Shown in pieces: positions 1 to 11,844 of a DNA stretch of 64,000 nt. Source of the stretch: Burhinus oedicnemus. Taxonomy: Eukaryota; Chordata; Aves; Charadriiformes; Burhinidae. The stretch lies in contig VFFE01007650.1 in assembly GCA_008921705.1 (NCBI GenBank), forward strand, positions 1,802,062-1,866,061, written 5' to 3'. A model generated the notes under the pieces. The model had not been told where the DNA came from. It saw nothing but the letters and a program-made list of their open reading frames with translations, and searched no databases. The position numbers were made by a program, and so were the translations under genes. Numbering within the stretch: position 1 is the stretch's first letter; each line of letters begins with the position of its first letter.

Positions 1-83
1 TGCCCAGGATTTCATTCAGAAGCAAAAATCCCACTGTGATTAGCAAAAATCCCTCATGGTGCCCAGGACTTCATTCAGAAGCA
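1..83. repeat. 59-bp tandem repeat, cut by window edge
   Basis: A 24-base block beginning TGCCCAGGA is seen at 1-24 and again at 60-83 with one C/T difference, which defines a 59-base unit. Inside the unit the decamer CAAAAATCCC also occurs twice (near 23 and 43). The first copy starts at base 1, so the array probably continues to the left outside the window. It may be a small minisatellite; copy number cannot be judged from here. Confidence 0.7.
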
Positions 84-3000
84 TAACGTGAAAGCAAGTG
101 TAAAAACACAAACTAACCTACACAATAAAAAGAGAATGGCATGGAGATGTTGTAATGAAATAAAATGGGTCATAAGGAAGAAACAGGGGAGAAACAGGAG
201 GTCCAGTAGTAGCAAACAATAATAACAATATGAGAAATAACAGTGATGGAAAGCAATGGAATATGGTGCTATGTGTATTCATTAATGACCTGGAAACAGA
301 GGTCATTTTCACCTAAAATCTCCTAGACCTTTGTTGAACCAAAGTTTGCTGGGAGACATGGACTGAGATCCAATCTTGCAAATATTTTACAAATCTGTGA
401 ACAGGACCACATCAGCTATGAAAGGGAGCTAGTGCAGTCTATGTTCTTCCTTTATGTAATTTTTTGAATGTAGAAACAGGCTTCTGTTCTGCTACAATAT
501 CACAGTCTGATCAAATTTTCATAATTTGTAATAGCCTCTTGCCAGTATTTCCTAATACAGTAACAAAAAGCCTTATCGCATCTGTGACAAGAAGATTCCT
601 GATAACAAAGATGACATAGACTAAGTAACGCTGTAAAAAATTTCAAATATATTAGAATTCCCCCAGCAAGAGTTTTGACATTGATTTCCTGTTGCATCTT
701 GGAAACACTGCTTACCCAGCAAGTTTCACGGCAAAATAAATAAATGAGCAAAACTGGTTAATAGAAACATCACACTACTGAAGTCCTAGAAGCTGTATTG
801 AAGCCATGTGAGGTGAATGTCTCATGGGAACAGACTGGATAAAAATGGAATTCACTGTGAGGAAGAATGCTGATTGCATATACCTAGCTCTAGAGGTATA
901 AATGATTTACCTGGCAGAACTGACACTTTTCTGTAAAACAAACTATTGGCTACCACCACTAGGATGGTTGAGAAGCATAAAACAAAGATACATATCCCCA
1001 TTCAATATTACAGAGCTTATCAAAAGGCACAGAAAGGTTTCTGTAATACATCATCACTACTTCAAAATTGGGTCTTTATTCACAATGGAGGAGAAATGTT
1101 TTCAAATTATATTTTGTTTTAGTGCAGAAAAGTGGTCAATGTCACATAAATTTAAATTTTTATGCATTATGCTACATGCTTAATTTTATTGCATTGTTTA
1201 AATTATATTGCTTTCCACAAAGAACTGTGTGCTGTAGAATAGTTGTCAGTTTAAGTGTTTTGTAACAGTAACTGAAAAGTCCCACATGGGATTTAATAAT
1301 TTTTTTCTATGGAATTCAGATATGAATTTAGACAGTTCTACTAAAACTTACAGAGACAGAAGGTAGGGTTTATGCTGAACAGGAAGATAGCTTCTCCTTC
1401 CAGAAAACTGCACAGACCTAGCAACATTAGTTAAGTTTCTTATATTTACATTACCAATTCTTCTTCTCGTAACCCTCTTAGTAGACTGGATTTGTGCTTT
1501 TTTAGTGAAAGTGCATTGTCTTTCAGCTCTTAAATGAGTTTTATTCTAATTCCCGTTAACACACAACAGATGGAAAGGTATAATCTGAAGGGTCCTGTAA
1601 GTAAGTGTCCCAAGTGTAGCGTTAATGAAGGACTTGATTCCATCATCTTTTTGGCCTGAGTTCTACAAAATGGTAACTGACTTAAAGTACAGGATTAGTT
1701 TCCTCAAAACTACAGATTGCACTTGTGACCAAAGTGTAGCACACATGCGTTTGTGTGACTGAAGCCCCAGATGCTTACTTTTCTTAAGTTATGTTCATAG
1801 TTTTCTACTTCAACATAACAAATGTATTAGTCTCCTTAGATTGTGAGCTAGGATTTACAGAGACAGAAACCTTAGAATGATAAATAAGTGACAAAGATAT
1901 GGTATAAATAATATACCAAGCCACACTAGCTAGTTGTTTTGGATTCTGGATTTGGACTTGTTTTGGATTGTGACTGGATTCTAAAAGTAGGTTGTAGTTT
2001 CATAGACATCTTAAAATTTTTTACACAAGAATGTCAATGCATCTGGCCTTTACAAAAGTTGGTAGAAATTTAGGATGGGAAAGTATCATGACATTTTCAC
2101 ACTTTGTCAGAACCTCTTTAAAAATATATAGCTCATTTATGGCATTTTATACAGAATATAAAAATGATGAAAAGAGAAGCAAGTAAAGCATTCACTAAAA
2201 ATCTTTTTGCTGAGATGTTTTTTGAGGGTGCAGAAACCTACACAGTCCTACACATGTTCATAATACATAAAGCAATGTAAGGGAAATAATAGGAATACAC
2301 ATCTTTGTTAAATTTCAGAGATTAAATTTCCACTAAAATGCCATCATTTCTTTCAGTACTATAGGAAAGTAATTAAATCGTTGCTGCAGTAGTTGCTTTT
2401 GTTACATTTACGGAGACTTCATTACAGAGAGAAACATTTACTATCAGGGAATTCTGATGCTTCTGAATATATTTTCCACTTCATAATATTAAAGGGCTTT
2501 GTGAAATTCATGACAGCTACTGAAGCATTGGAGAATACAAAAATATTGTGCAGCGCTCGTTCAGTTTGCCAAGTGATAGGGCAGAAAAGTACCTTTTCTC
2601 CCTTGTTTTTGCAAGGCTTACTTCATGTCCACAAATGACGAATGGATACTTTGATACAGACAGTCAGTGCTGAAAATTCCACCATTTGTTGAGTGTGCTG
2701 CAAAACCACATTCGTCCTGTTGATACAGCACATAACATTAATTCTTTTGACATAATACAAACTGGTCTGTTCTGTTTAGTTGTGCAGTCAGTGGTCCTGC
2801 TGAAGTTGTTTATGGTCTCAAGGGAATCAGTGTGTAATATTTTATATCCATATTTGTATCTTATGATTCATCGTTTACTTTTTAATGCTTCTTAACTAAT
2901 ATGAATGGTTACAAAATTGCTGAGTCCAGAATTCCAATCTAATGAGAAAATGAAAACTTATGAGAAAACCAACAGGTTTTCATCCCCACAGAATATACTC

Positions 3001-4243
3001 CATTATTCAGGAGACTACATATTGCACAAGGAGGATGGGTAGAGAGCAAAAGCCAGAGAACTGTAGAAAGGCACAGGCTCTAGTGGAGAGAGAAAGGAAG
3101 ATAAAAGATGCTCATGGCACATGAGCAAGTGGATCTAATCTTTAATTCTCATTGGTAAAGCTATTAATCTAAACTGGATAATCTAAAGGGGCTCACTTAA
3201 AGGACAGTTGACAGCGTCTTGTCCTACTGAATAAAAAGAACTATGCTGTTTAACTAGGATTAGCCAGTTGATGTTTCTGGATTTGTATTGCAAGGGGCAG
3301 AACCTGGGTTCTGCAAAATGATAAACAACCTTCTTAAAGAGGAGGCCTGTTAACAGGATAGTAACCAGCATAAATACAACACGCAGACATCCCAGAACCG
3401 GTCTAGTTCAGCTCTGTGTTGTTTACCAGGGTCTACACCTCTCACAGAATCCTTCACAGCACACAGGGACATCTAATGACTGAATCAGAGACTGCAACTA
3501 AACATATTCCTCAGGCTACCTGAGCACACAAGAGGTAAGAATTGTACACAGGAGAGGCTGGGGTGTGTGCAGACAAAGCAGGTATTCAGAAAATTACTCC
3601 ACATATATGCAAATATTGCCTTATGTAATCCAAATAAATTTAAGTATTATTTGACTGTGAACCCTGAATGAGACTGTCAAGTGAATAAGTAACTGAGATA
3701 ATCCTGACCAGTGCAATATTAAAGCTAATTAAAACAACTTAAACCCGAAAGCCGCCCCCCCCCATTTTGGCCACTGAACAGTCTGTAGCTTTAAAATGAC
3801 AAAAGGTATCTATATGTAAAAAATCAGAGTATTGCTGATATAGGAAAATTATTTCAGCAATCTACTTAAGGCATAGAGTTTCAAGGAAGTGTAATTAGAA
3901 TAGTATTCTGGGAATTTAGAAAGCTGTATTGAATTCTGTGTTCATCTACAAAAATCCTGAGTGACCTTCAGCAAAGTCCTTGGGTCAAATCCCCAAGGCT
4001 GCAGTCAGAGGGAGTTAAGAACCTAGTAGCCTTTGATGATCTGGAGCTTTGTTGATCAGTCTAACTCATGTTCATAAAACTTTCCTATCTTAAGGCAGTA
4101 CTGGGAGGACGAACATGTTAAAAAAAGTGTGCTTTTGTGATGGTAAAAGAAGTGCCACAGATGTTTCAAAACCGGAAGGCTGACTTGTGCATAGTTGCTG
4201 ATGTTACCTATTCCTTCAAAAGGTGCATGCAGATGCCTGACTG
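84..4243. other. AT-rich non-coding stretch, nothing recognised
   Basis: All open frames here are under about 95 codons, begin and end at random and resemble no family I know. There is a short C-run near 3756. I see no repeat family, RNA gene or exon with paired splice signals. Confidence 0.6.
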
Positions 4244-4330
4244 AATCATAAAATAAAAGCATAGAATAGTTTGGGTTGGAAGGGATCCTTAAAGGTCATC
4301 TAGTCCAACCCCCCTGCAATAAGCAGGGAC
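4244..4330 (-). mobile_element. CR1 LINE 3'-end fragment
   Basis: Read on the minus strand this is the CR1 3' tail: the block GGTTGGAAGGGATCC, then AGGTCATCTAGTCCAACC and the CAGGGAC segment. At the element's 3' end the CATAGAATAG-type octamers are degenerate. Only about 85 bases remain, the usual result of severe 5' truncation of CR1 during target-primed reverse transcription. It has no coding capacity. Confidence 0.85.
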
Positions 4331-6330
4331 ATAATAATATAGATTTCCTTTCCTGCATAGGAGAAAGAGTTTTCTTGAAGTTTTTTACACCACAGACAAG
4401 ACAACTTCAGGTCAAGGTTGATGATCAGAATAGAAGCACTAGCAAAGAAACTTTTACCTGGTCAATTCTGTTTTCATCAGGAGATGACTCTTCGGTTTGT
4501 AGGAATTGTTATAAAAAATTTCACTGAACTCATGTTATTAAGACAAAAAGATAGACTACCTGTCATTGCCTGCTTAACTGTAATATCTTTCTAGGATTTA
4601 TATAACTCCCATTGGCTACCAGGAAAAAAAAATCCTTGACAGATTTTCTCTATGTTGGTAATGTCAGTGGACTCTGGGGATGTCTTCTCGTACTTTATAG
4701 GCTTCCCTGTTGCTTTTAAATCATTGATGTAATGTTTCTTCACACAATTTCTCTTTCCTTATACAAATCTATTTGAAAATTTATCTCCTGAGGAATGAAA
4801 GCAAAATCCTGCCTTTGAGCATTCTCTCTGTTTGTATCTTTCTCTTACAAAATGGATTTTCAGGAATCATCTTTATCGTCTTTTCAGCAGTTCCTGAAAC
4901 ATGAGTGATAGCTTATTTGTAGAAAAGATAACGATTATTTTAAGTTTGTTTACAGAAGACTGGAATAGCCACTTTACTTTTGGATTCAGAGAGACTGCTT
5001 GAATTTACTTGCACTGATCCAATTTGTGCACTTTTTTCAAACTCACCCCTCTAAAATTATTAGAAGCCTTGCAAACACAGAGCTGTAGACACAGACAGCA
5101 GAAATAGTATGGAACTGCATTTATGCTCTGGCTCAGAACTGTTTATATACACAGTTGATTATTGAAAGACGAAAATAAATGTTAAAAAAAAAAGGAAACT
5201 ATCCAATATATTAATAATAATTATTTTCTGTTGAGAAGGGTTGAATTGATGGCAACAATGGTGTACTGCTTTCCTGATTAAAATTTCAAAAAGTTTAGTT
5301 CTAAACAGTGGTAAATGTGTTCAGCTTCTTTGACATCAAAGGAGCCATACCATCTTATATTAGAACAGAATTTGCCCCAATGTATTTATATAAAAATACA
5401 TGCTGATATATTGACCACTGGAAAGCATTATTACTCAGATAGGTTTGTGTGTGATTCTATAAATAATCTTTAGGGGAACTCCTGAGGGCATTAGGAAGTT
5501 GAGCAGTAAGATGGTAAACATAATTCATGACTGATGTATGCAATGTAGTCAGTGTAAGAAGAAATAATTGGAACTTCTCATATATCTCACTGGGGTCTGA
5601 ATACAGAGCCATCCAGATACAAAGACCTAACTGTCACTGTTGACACCTCAGTGAAAACTGAGAAAGTTAGAGAATACCCCAAACAGAAGAGAAATGATCC
5701 TGAAGTTATATAAAGTTTTCATGTAACTTAATGGGATGTGCTTACCTGGAATATTGTGTTTGGTTCTGTCATCTTTCCTCTACAAGGTGTCTTGCATAAC
5801 CTTTAGCAAGACATGGAACCATTCTTTTCCTGTTTCCTTTCCAGAAAAATAATCTGATGTAACAATGATTTTTTGAGGCTTAATTTATGGATGCCTGATA
5901 ACTGTCTTGAGACCCCTAGTTGGAAAGTTATATAATAGGTGCAGAGCATTATTAATACATAACATTAGCATTTAAGATGGCTAAATTTTTAATGCTTAAA
6001 GAAACACCATGAATATTGATTGATTCAAAATGTTAATCCACAGTCTGAAATTCCTGTGAAATAAGTTTTCTGCTCATCCTGCACCTATCGTACCTCCCAA
6101 ATGAGATAAATCATTCATAAAATCCCAGTATCTCTAATGAGGCACCTGCTGAAAATAAAGTTCAAGAAAGTACTTTTATCTGTGCATAAAAATTCATTTT
6201 CAAACCGATGTTTGTGTGACTGGTTAATCTCTACCATTTCTATAAGCTAGCAAAGCATTAAACACCATGGCTATGAAAAATTTGGAAGAATTCTGAAATT
6301 ATCTCTCCTGGACAATCTTGCTGAGAATTA
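4331..6330. other. AT-rich non-coding stretch, nothing recognised
   Basis: About 2 kb of AT-rich single-copy sequence between two CR1 insertions. Open frames are short and unconvincing. I recognise no repeat, RNA gene or exon. Confidence 0.6.
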
Positions 6331-8197
6331 GAATCATAGAATCATAGAATCATTTAGGTTGGAAAAGACCTTCAAGATCATCTAGTCCAACCATTGACCC
6401 TACTCTATCAGGTCTGCCACTAAACCATGTCTCTAAGCACCACATCTACACGACTTTTAAACACATCTAGGGATGGTGACTCAACCACCTCCCTGGGTAG
6501 CCTGTTCCAATCTTTGATAACTCTTTCTGTGAAAAATGTTTTCCTAATGCCCAGCCTAAACCTCCCCTGGCGCAACTTGAACCCGTTTCCTGTTGTTCTA
6601 TCACTTGTTTCTTGGGAGAAGAGACCAGCGCCCACCTCACTACAACCTCCTTTCAGGTAGTTGTAGAGAGCAATAACGTCTCCCCTCAGCCTTCTCTTCT
6701 CCAGACTAAACAATCCTAATTCCTTCAGCCACTCCTCATAAGACATGTTCTCCAGACCCCTCACCAGTTTTGTTGCCCTCTTCTGGACATGCTCCAGCAC
6801 CTCAATGTCCCTCCTATACTGTGGCGCCCAAAACTGAACACAGTACTCAAGCTGCAGCCTCACCAGCGCTGAGTACAGGGGCACGATCACTTCCCTCCTC
6901 CTCCTGGACACCCTATTCTTGATACAGGCCAAGATGCCGTTGGCCTTCTTGGCCACCTGCGCACACTGCTGGCTCATGTTCAGCCTGCTGTGCACCAGGA
7001 CCCCCAGATCCTATTCTGCCAGGCAGCTTTCCAGCCACTCCTCCCCAAGCCTGTAGCGTTGCCTGGGGTTGTTGTGACCCAAGTGCAGGACCCGGCACTT
7101 GGCCTTGTTAAACCTCATGCAATTGGCATCAGCCCATTGATCAAGTCTGCCCAAATCTCTCTGCAGAGCCTTCCTACCCTCAAGCAGATCAACACTGCTG
7201 CTTAATTTGGTGTCATCTGCAAACTTACTGAGGGTGCATTCAATCCCCTTGTCCAGATTATCAATAAAGATATTAAACAAGGCTGGCCCAAAAACAGAGC
7301 CCTGAGGAACACCGCTTGAGACCTGCCGCCAACTGGATTTAACCACCACAACTCTCTGGGCTCGGCCATCCAGCCAGTTTTTAATCCAGCGAAGAGTACA
7401 CCTGTCTAAGCTGCCAGATTCTCTAGCAGAATGCTGTGGGAGACTGTGTCGATAAAGTCCAAGTAGACAACATCCACAGCCTTTCCTTCATCCACCAGGC
7501 GGGTCACCTGGTCATAAAAGGAGATCAGGTTGGTCAAACAGGACCTGCCTTTCATGAACCCATGCTGGCTGGGTCTGATCCCCTGGTTGTCCTTCACATG
7601 CCACGAGAGTGCACTCAGGATGAACCGTTCCATGATCTTTCCTGGCACTGAGGTCAGGCTGACAGGCCTATAATTGCCTGGATCCTCCTTCGGGCCCTTC
7701 TTGTAGATGGGTGTCACATTGGCAAGCCTCCAGTCATCTGGGACCTCCCCTGTTGACCAAGACCACTGATAAATGATGGAGAGTGGCTTGGCAAGCTCCT
7801 CCGCCAGCTCCCTCAGCACTCTTGGGTGGATCCCATCTGGGCCCATAGACTTGTGGCTGTCCAGTTGGTGTAGCAGGTCACTAACTGCTTCCTCTTGGAT
7901 TATGGGGGGTTTATTCTGTTCTTCATCCCTGTCTTCCAGCTCAGGGGGCTGAATACCCTGAGGATGACTGGTCTTACTATTAAAGACTGAGGCAAAGAAG
8001 GCATTAAGTACCTCAGCCTTCTCCTCATCCTTGTTGACAATCTTCCCCTCCGCATCCAATAAAGGGTGGAGATTCTCCCTGGCTCTCTTTTTGTTGTTAA
8101 TGTATTTGAAAAACCTTTTTTGTTATCTCTTACGACAGTGGCCAGATTAAGTTCTAGCTGTTCTTTTGCCTTTCTCATGTTTTTTACTTTGAGAGTT
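6331..8197 (-). mobile_element. CR1 LINE, 5'-truncated long copy (about 1.87 kb)
   Basis: This is the largest repeat in the window. The 3' end lies at 6331, where the octamer reads AATCATAG on the plus strand. It is followed by the short 3' UTR (6331-6419) and the downstream half of ORF2. It is 5'-truncated near 8197, because a full CR1 is around 4.5 kb and the endonuclease region is absent. The next bases upstream are a T-rich tract ending in 19 T. The sequence is close to the copy at 10172-10829 but in opposite orientation, so this is a fairly young subfamily. It cannot move itself, since the frame is broken (see the pseudogene entry). Confidence 0.95.
6420..8197 (-). pseudogene. CR1 ORF2 remnant: reverse transcriptase and C-terminal region, broken
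   Basis: ORF2 of CR1 encodes an endonuclease/reverse transcriptase that copies the element RNA at a nicked target; the endonuclease part is missing here. Reading down the minus strand, the part before RT (8197-8060, with KEQLEL) runs into a frameshift near 8100. Next come RT motifs GPDGIHPRVL (7843-7814), PIYKKG and NYRPVSLTS (7675-7649). Motif A reads LDFIDTV (about 7462-7442), apparently lacking three residues (9 bp). A second frameshift lies near 7406. The catalytic FADD is intact at 7223-7212. A TAG at 7013-7011 replaces a Lys codon that the copy at 10.2 kb keeps. The C-terminal region then runs to the natural stop at 6420-6422. The product cannot be functional. Confidence 0.93.
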
Positions 8198-8227
8198 TCA
8201 GTTTTGGTTGGGGTTTTTTGTTTGGTG

Positions 8228-8246
8228 TTTTTTTTTTTTTTTTTTT
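8228..8246. repeat. T19 homopolymer
   Basis: Nineteen T in a row just beyond the 5' end of the long CR1, preceded by a G/T-rich stretch (8190-8227). CR1 does not end in poly(A), so this is not its tail. It may be pre-existing simple sequence at the insertion site. Confidence 0.85.
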
Positions 8247-8667
8247 AATATAGCTAATTGTTCTGGTACCACTCATAAATAACAACTATTACTATGTGTT
8301 ATATCAGGGAGACTGAATTGCTTAAGTGGAGGAATTTGCTTAGTATTTGACGTGTCTTTAAACTTTTTGTTGAAGAAGGACAGCTCAGGATCTTAAATAA
8401 TGAAACGTTTCTAATGAAAACTTATATCCAAGATTCTGTTTTAAAAGAAGACATTTGATTACGTTATAAAACTATCATGTTTATAATAAGAAACAGAGTA
8501 TCTGGATATCTTTTTTTCAATTATCAACATTTTCTTCATAAAAACCCCAAAAAGATATAAATAGACATAATGGATCAAGCTAAATATTTTTCCTGATTTG
8601 TTTAACTTTCACCACTGTAATGAATGGCAAATATTTAGGGACAAAGTATAAAAATAGAGTAAGAAGT

Positions 8668-8717
<50 letters not shown>

Positions 8718-8719
8718 TA
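8668..8719. repeat. (AGC)11(AGT)6 compound microsatellite
   Basis: Eleven AGC units (8668-8700) pass directly into six AGT units (8701-8719, with a trailing partial unit). A compound triplet array of this type usually arises when one unit type mutates and then expands by slippage. It is not in a recognised coding frame. Length polymorphism is likely. Confidence 0.97.
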
Positions 8720-9843
8720 ATTCTCCACAGAACTTTCTGACCCTCATGAATTATACTTATGGGCTTCCACTTTTTTTAAACAAATAACCAAGACTACCTT
8801 CATACTTAAGCATAGGATTCAGATTGAGAATAAAACATAGAAATTCAAGTTTCTAAATGTAGGATTCTAAACAGGAGATAAGTGTCTAAGACATCACCAG
8901 CAGAGATCTAGTCAGCACAGTCAGAAAAATTCAGCTGCTGATTAAGAAGTTCCCTAGGGCTTGATTCAGTTACCACATATATATTTTGTGTCATAGGAGG
9001 TGCCCAAAGGCATCCAAAACACCTGTACAAGACTGACAGATCTGACACAGTGCCTCTGCTAGACCTGTGACCTCCTGGATCAGCAGCTGGAGGCCAGGCA
9101 AATAACTCTGGATAATTTCAGGCCTGAGACCTCACACCATGAAGTAGCAAAAGCATTCTGGAGGTGCTCAGGTCAGTTTCAGATGAAAATTCTAGCAGTA
9201 ACTTTTGTGCATCTTTTCAGAGGCCACAATGATGCTCAACACAGCTTAGTCAGCACTGCTCCTGGGCAGCGTTGAAATGGGTGTCAGTAGGCAAAAAGAT
9301 TTGATGTGAAATAGATTGAGTTCTAAGAAGGTTTTAGGATTCAGAGGTGCATGGGTGCCTCATAGACTGCAGTAATATTTTACGTAAATCACCTCATCAT
9401 CAAAGGTACAGTTTCAACAGCTGGAAGGAGTGCAATTTTTGGCATGGCTCGGTGGATTTCTTGCTACTGTGTGTTGTTGGGATACATGTCTGAGAACAAT
9501 TATGTAGAGTACATTGAAGTAAATGCTCCAAGTCTTCTGCAATATATTTGGACAGAGGGGCTTGAGAATTGGAGCTAGGATGGTAGCACCCCAATTGTGC
9601 AATGGAACTGGGGACTGCTAACCAGGTTTCAGTTGGCAGCAATAATGAAATGAGTGTATTGGACTGAACACCGATGATTTTAATTTAGTTACAATAGGAA
9701 CAGCCACTTCTACTTCGGTTATGAAGTTGAAACATGGACAGACATATTCTGCAGAGCGACACAGAATTATTGTAGAACTTGTACTTGCCATTACAGGGTC
9801 ATTCTGTGCATATTATTGAAACATACAGTGTGTCACTAAGTCT

Positions 9844-9869
9844 CATGTCTTAAATGCATGTCTTAAATG
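9844..9869. repeat. 13-bp tandem duplication
   Basis: CATGTCTTAAATG is present twice in direct succession (9844-9856 and 9857-9869) without differences. It is probably a small replication-slippage duplication. Confidence 0.9.
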
Positions 9870-10171
9870 AACTGAGTTCATTGAAAAGGAAGCCAGACAT
9901 ATAGTATCTGGATAGAGGTGTCCATACTGCTCATATCACAGTTAGTGCAAAGTTCAGAGAAGCTGGACGGTCAAAGGTCACTCCTTAAAAGGAAAAATAT
10001 TAAGAGTATAAGTAGCTGTTCCTGGAAGCAGACTGACGGACCATTAACTTGGTAAAAAAGATGGACACTTCTAGGTGCATGTGAACTGCATTCCTTGCTC
10101 TATATCCAGCAAGAGCTAAAGTTAGATCTAGGAACCTCAGAGTGGTGTATTCCTATGGATTCAACAGGATT

Positions 10172-10740
10172 CTGCCTGGCAGAAAAGGATCTGGGGGTCC
10201 TGGTGCACAGCAGGCTGAACATGAGCCAGCAGTGTGCGCAGGTGGCCAAGAAGGCCAACGGCATCTTAGCCTGTATCAAGAATAGGGTGTCCAGGAGGAG
10301 GAGGGAAGTGATCGTGCCCCTGTACTCAGCGCTGGTGAGGCTGCAGCTTGAGTACTGTGTTCAGTTTTGGGCGCCACAGTATAGGAGGGACGCTGAGGTG
10401 CTGGAGCGTGTCCAGAGAAGGGCAACAGTGGCTGAAGGAATTAGGATTGTTTAGTCTGGAGAAGAGAAGGCTGAGGGGAGACGTTATTGCTCTCTACAAC
10501 TACCTGAAAGGAGGTTGTAGTGAGGTGGGCGCTGGTCTCTTCTCCCAAGAAACAAGTGATAGAACAACAGAAAACGGGTTCAAGTTGTGCCAGGGGAGGT
10601 TTAGGCTGGACATTAGGAAAAAAATTTTCACAGAAAGAGTTATCAAAGATTGGAACAGGCTGCCCAGGGCGGTGGTTGAGTCACCATCCCTAGATGTGTT
10701 TAAAAGTCGTGTAGATGTGGTGCTTAGAGACATGGTTTAG
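10172..10740 (+). pseudogene. CR1 ORF2 C-terminal remnant, frameshifted by the deletion
   Basis: It holds the last part of CR1 ORF2, downstream of the RT catalytic residues. The frame begins at [15 protein letters not shown], and here the Lys codon that is a TAG in the 6.3-kb copy is intact. It continues through [15 protein letters not shown] to RRAT. The 38-bp deletion then shifts the frame, and the ending from [15 protein letters not shown] to the terminal RDMV stop at 10738-10740 is in another frame. Without the RT core it has no activity. Recent age is suggested by the lack of other stops. Confidence 0.92.
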
Positions 10741-10829
10741 TGGCAGACCTGATAGAGTAGGGTCAATGGTTGGACTAGGTGATCTTAAAGGTCTTTTCCA
10801 ACCTAAATGATTCTATGATTCTATGATTT
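10172..10829 (+). mobile_element. CR1 LINE, 5'-truncated short copy with internal 38-bp deletion
   Basis: Homology to the long minus-strand CR1 starts abruptly at about 10172 and runs to the 3' octamers at about 10807-10829 (ATGATTCTATG twice). Identity to that copy is roughly 97% by eye over the aligned part. The main difference is a clean 38-bp deletion at about 10427. The flanks show no obvious target-site duplication, as is usual for CR1. Confidence 0.95.
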
Positions 10830-11844
10830 ATGCTCAGAGGTATCTGTACAGTTGTAAATAAAATTGGAGAATACTATTTAATTTCATTTCTTTCTTTGTG
10901 TCACGCTTCCATTTGTGGCCCATAGCTTGGAGGTGAGTAAGTTTGCACTAGTTAGAAGAAAGCTCCCTCTTTCTAAATATTGCTAGCTTAGTCTAAATAT
11001 TGCTAGTTTGTTTGGTTATTCTGCTGCCACCCAATTTAGGATGTGCTGCCTAGGAATCCCTTGAACTACTGCACATTTGAGAACGTGCATCTTACTCTTG
11101 CATCTTAATTTGTTACTGTTGGGAAGCATGGCCATCGCCTTCATTAGTAACATGTTCCAAGTTCAATAGAATGTGACTTTGTAAGTGACCTCACACTTCA
11201 ATGAGATTTTAGTTTATTGTTTTGAAATTTTATTGTTTCATGAAGTTGAAAGTTTATGTTATTTAGTTTATGATAGGAATTAAGTTATTAGCTTAATACT
11301 TGTTAAATATATTGGTAGAAGTCACGTCCAATTTCATTAAAAGAAGTGGAATCAGTTGCAAATATCGTTATCATTTTGAGCTTTTTGTCATTGTCCAAAG
11401 CATATTAATGTTCCTAGTTGGTCAAATTAGGATATCTGCAATGAAAGAGCAGTAAGACACCGCTTGAGCTCTGTTTAACTATTTTCTTTGTAAGTTACTT
11501 ACCATGAAAAAATTAAATCTGTTTTAGATGTTTGTAGTGCTTCAGGAATAGATTATCATCTTAAAATATATTAATCAATTTAAATATAAAAAATACATTT
11601 CTTAAAATATATTTCTGTAGCTATAACTATAAAGATAAATTACTTAGCACAATGCTTCAGTAAATTGGGGTTTTTTTCTTCGCTACAATTAAAGGTTTAG
11701 TGAATGAGCAGTATCAGTTATGGTGTTACAAATCTTTACACACATGCAGTGATTGCTGCTATGTGGAAGTGTGCCACCTTTAATACTGTGCTCTCTAATA
11801 TGGTATTTGAAACCCTTCAGTACTGTAACTCTGATAGATGTTTG
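10830..11844. other. AT-rich non-coding stretch with a small tandem repeat
   Basis: The only structure I see is a 20-bp unit starting TCTAAATATTGCTAG at 10972-10991, repeated at 10992-11010 with small changes. No exon, RNA gene or repeat family is recognised. Confidence 0.6.

Larger units (their letters stand above)
8247..10171. other. Non-coding spacer between two inverted CR1 copies
   Basis: It contains the microsatellite at 8668-8719, a 13-bp tandem duplication at 9844-9869 and a less AT-rich block at about 8990-9370. That block has phrases such as GGTGCCCAAAGGCATCC that faintly recall ancient amniote interspersed repeats, but I cannot name one. Two overlapping minus-strand open frames at 9400-9642 look random. 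Confidence 0.5.

Noticed and set aside
8228..8246. The T19 run as the poly(A) tail of the long CR1
   Set aside because: It sits at the 5' side of the element, and CR1 ends in octamer repeats, not in poly(A).
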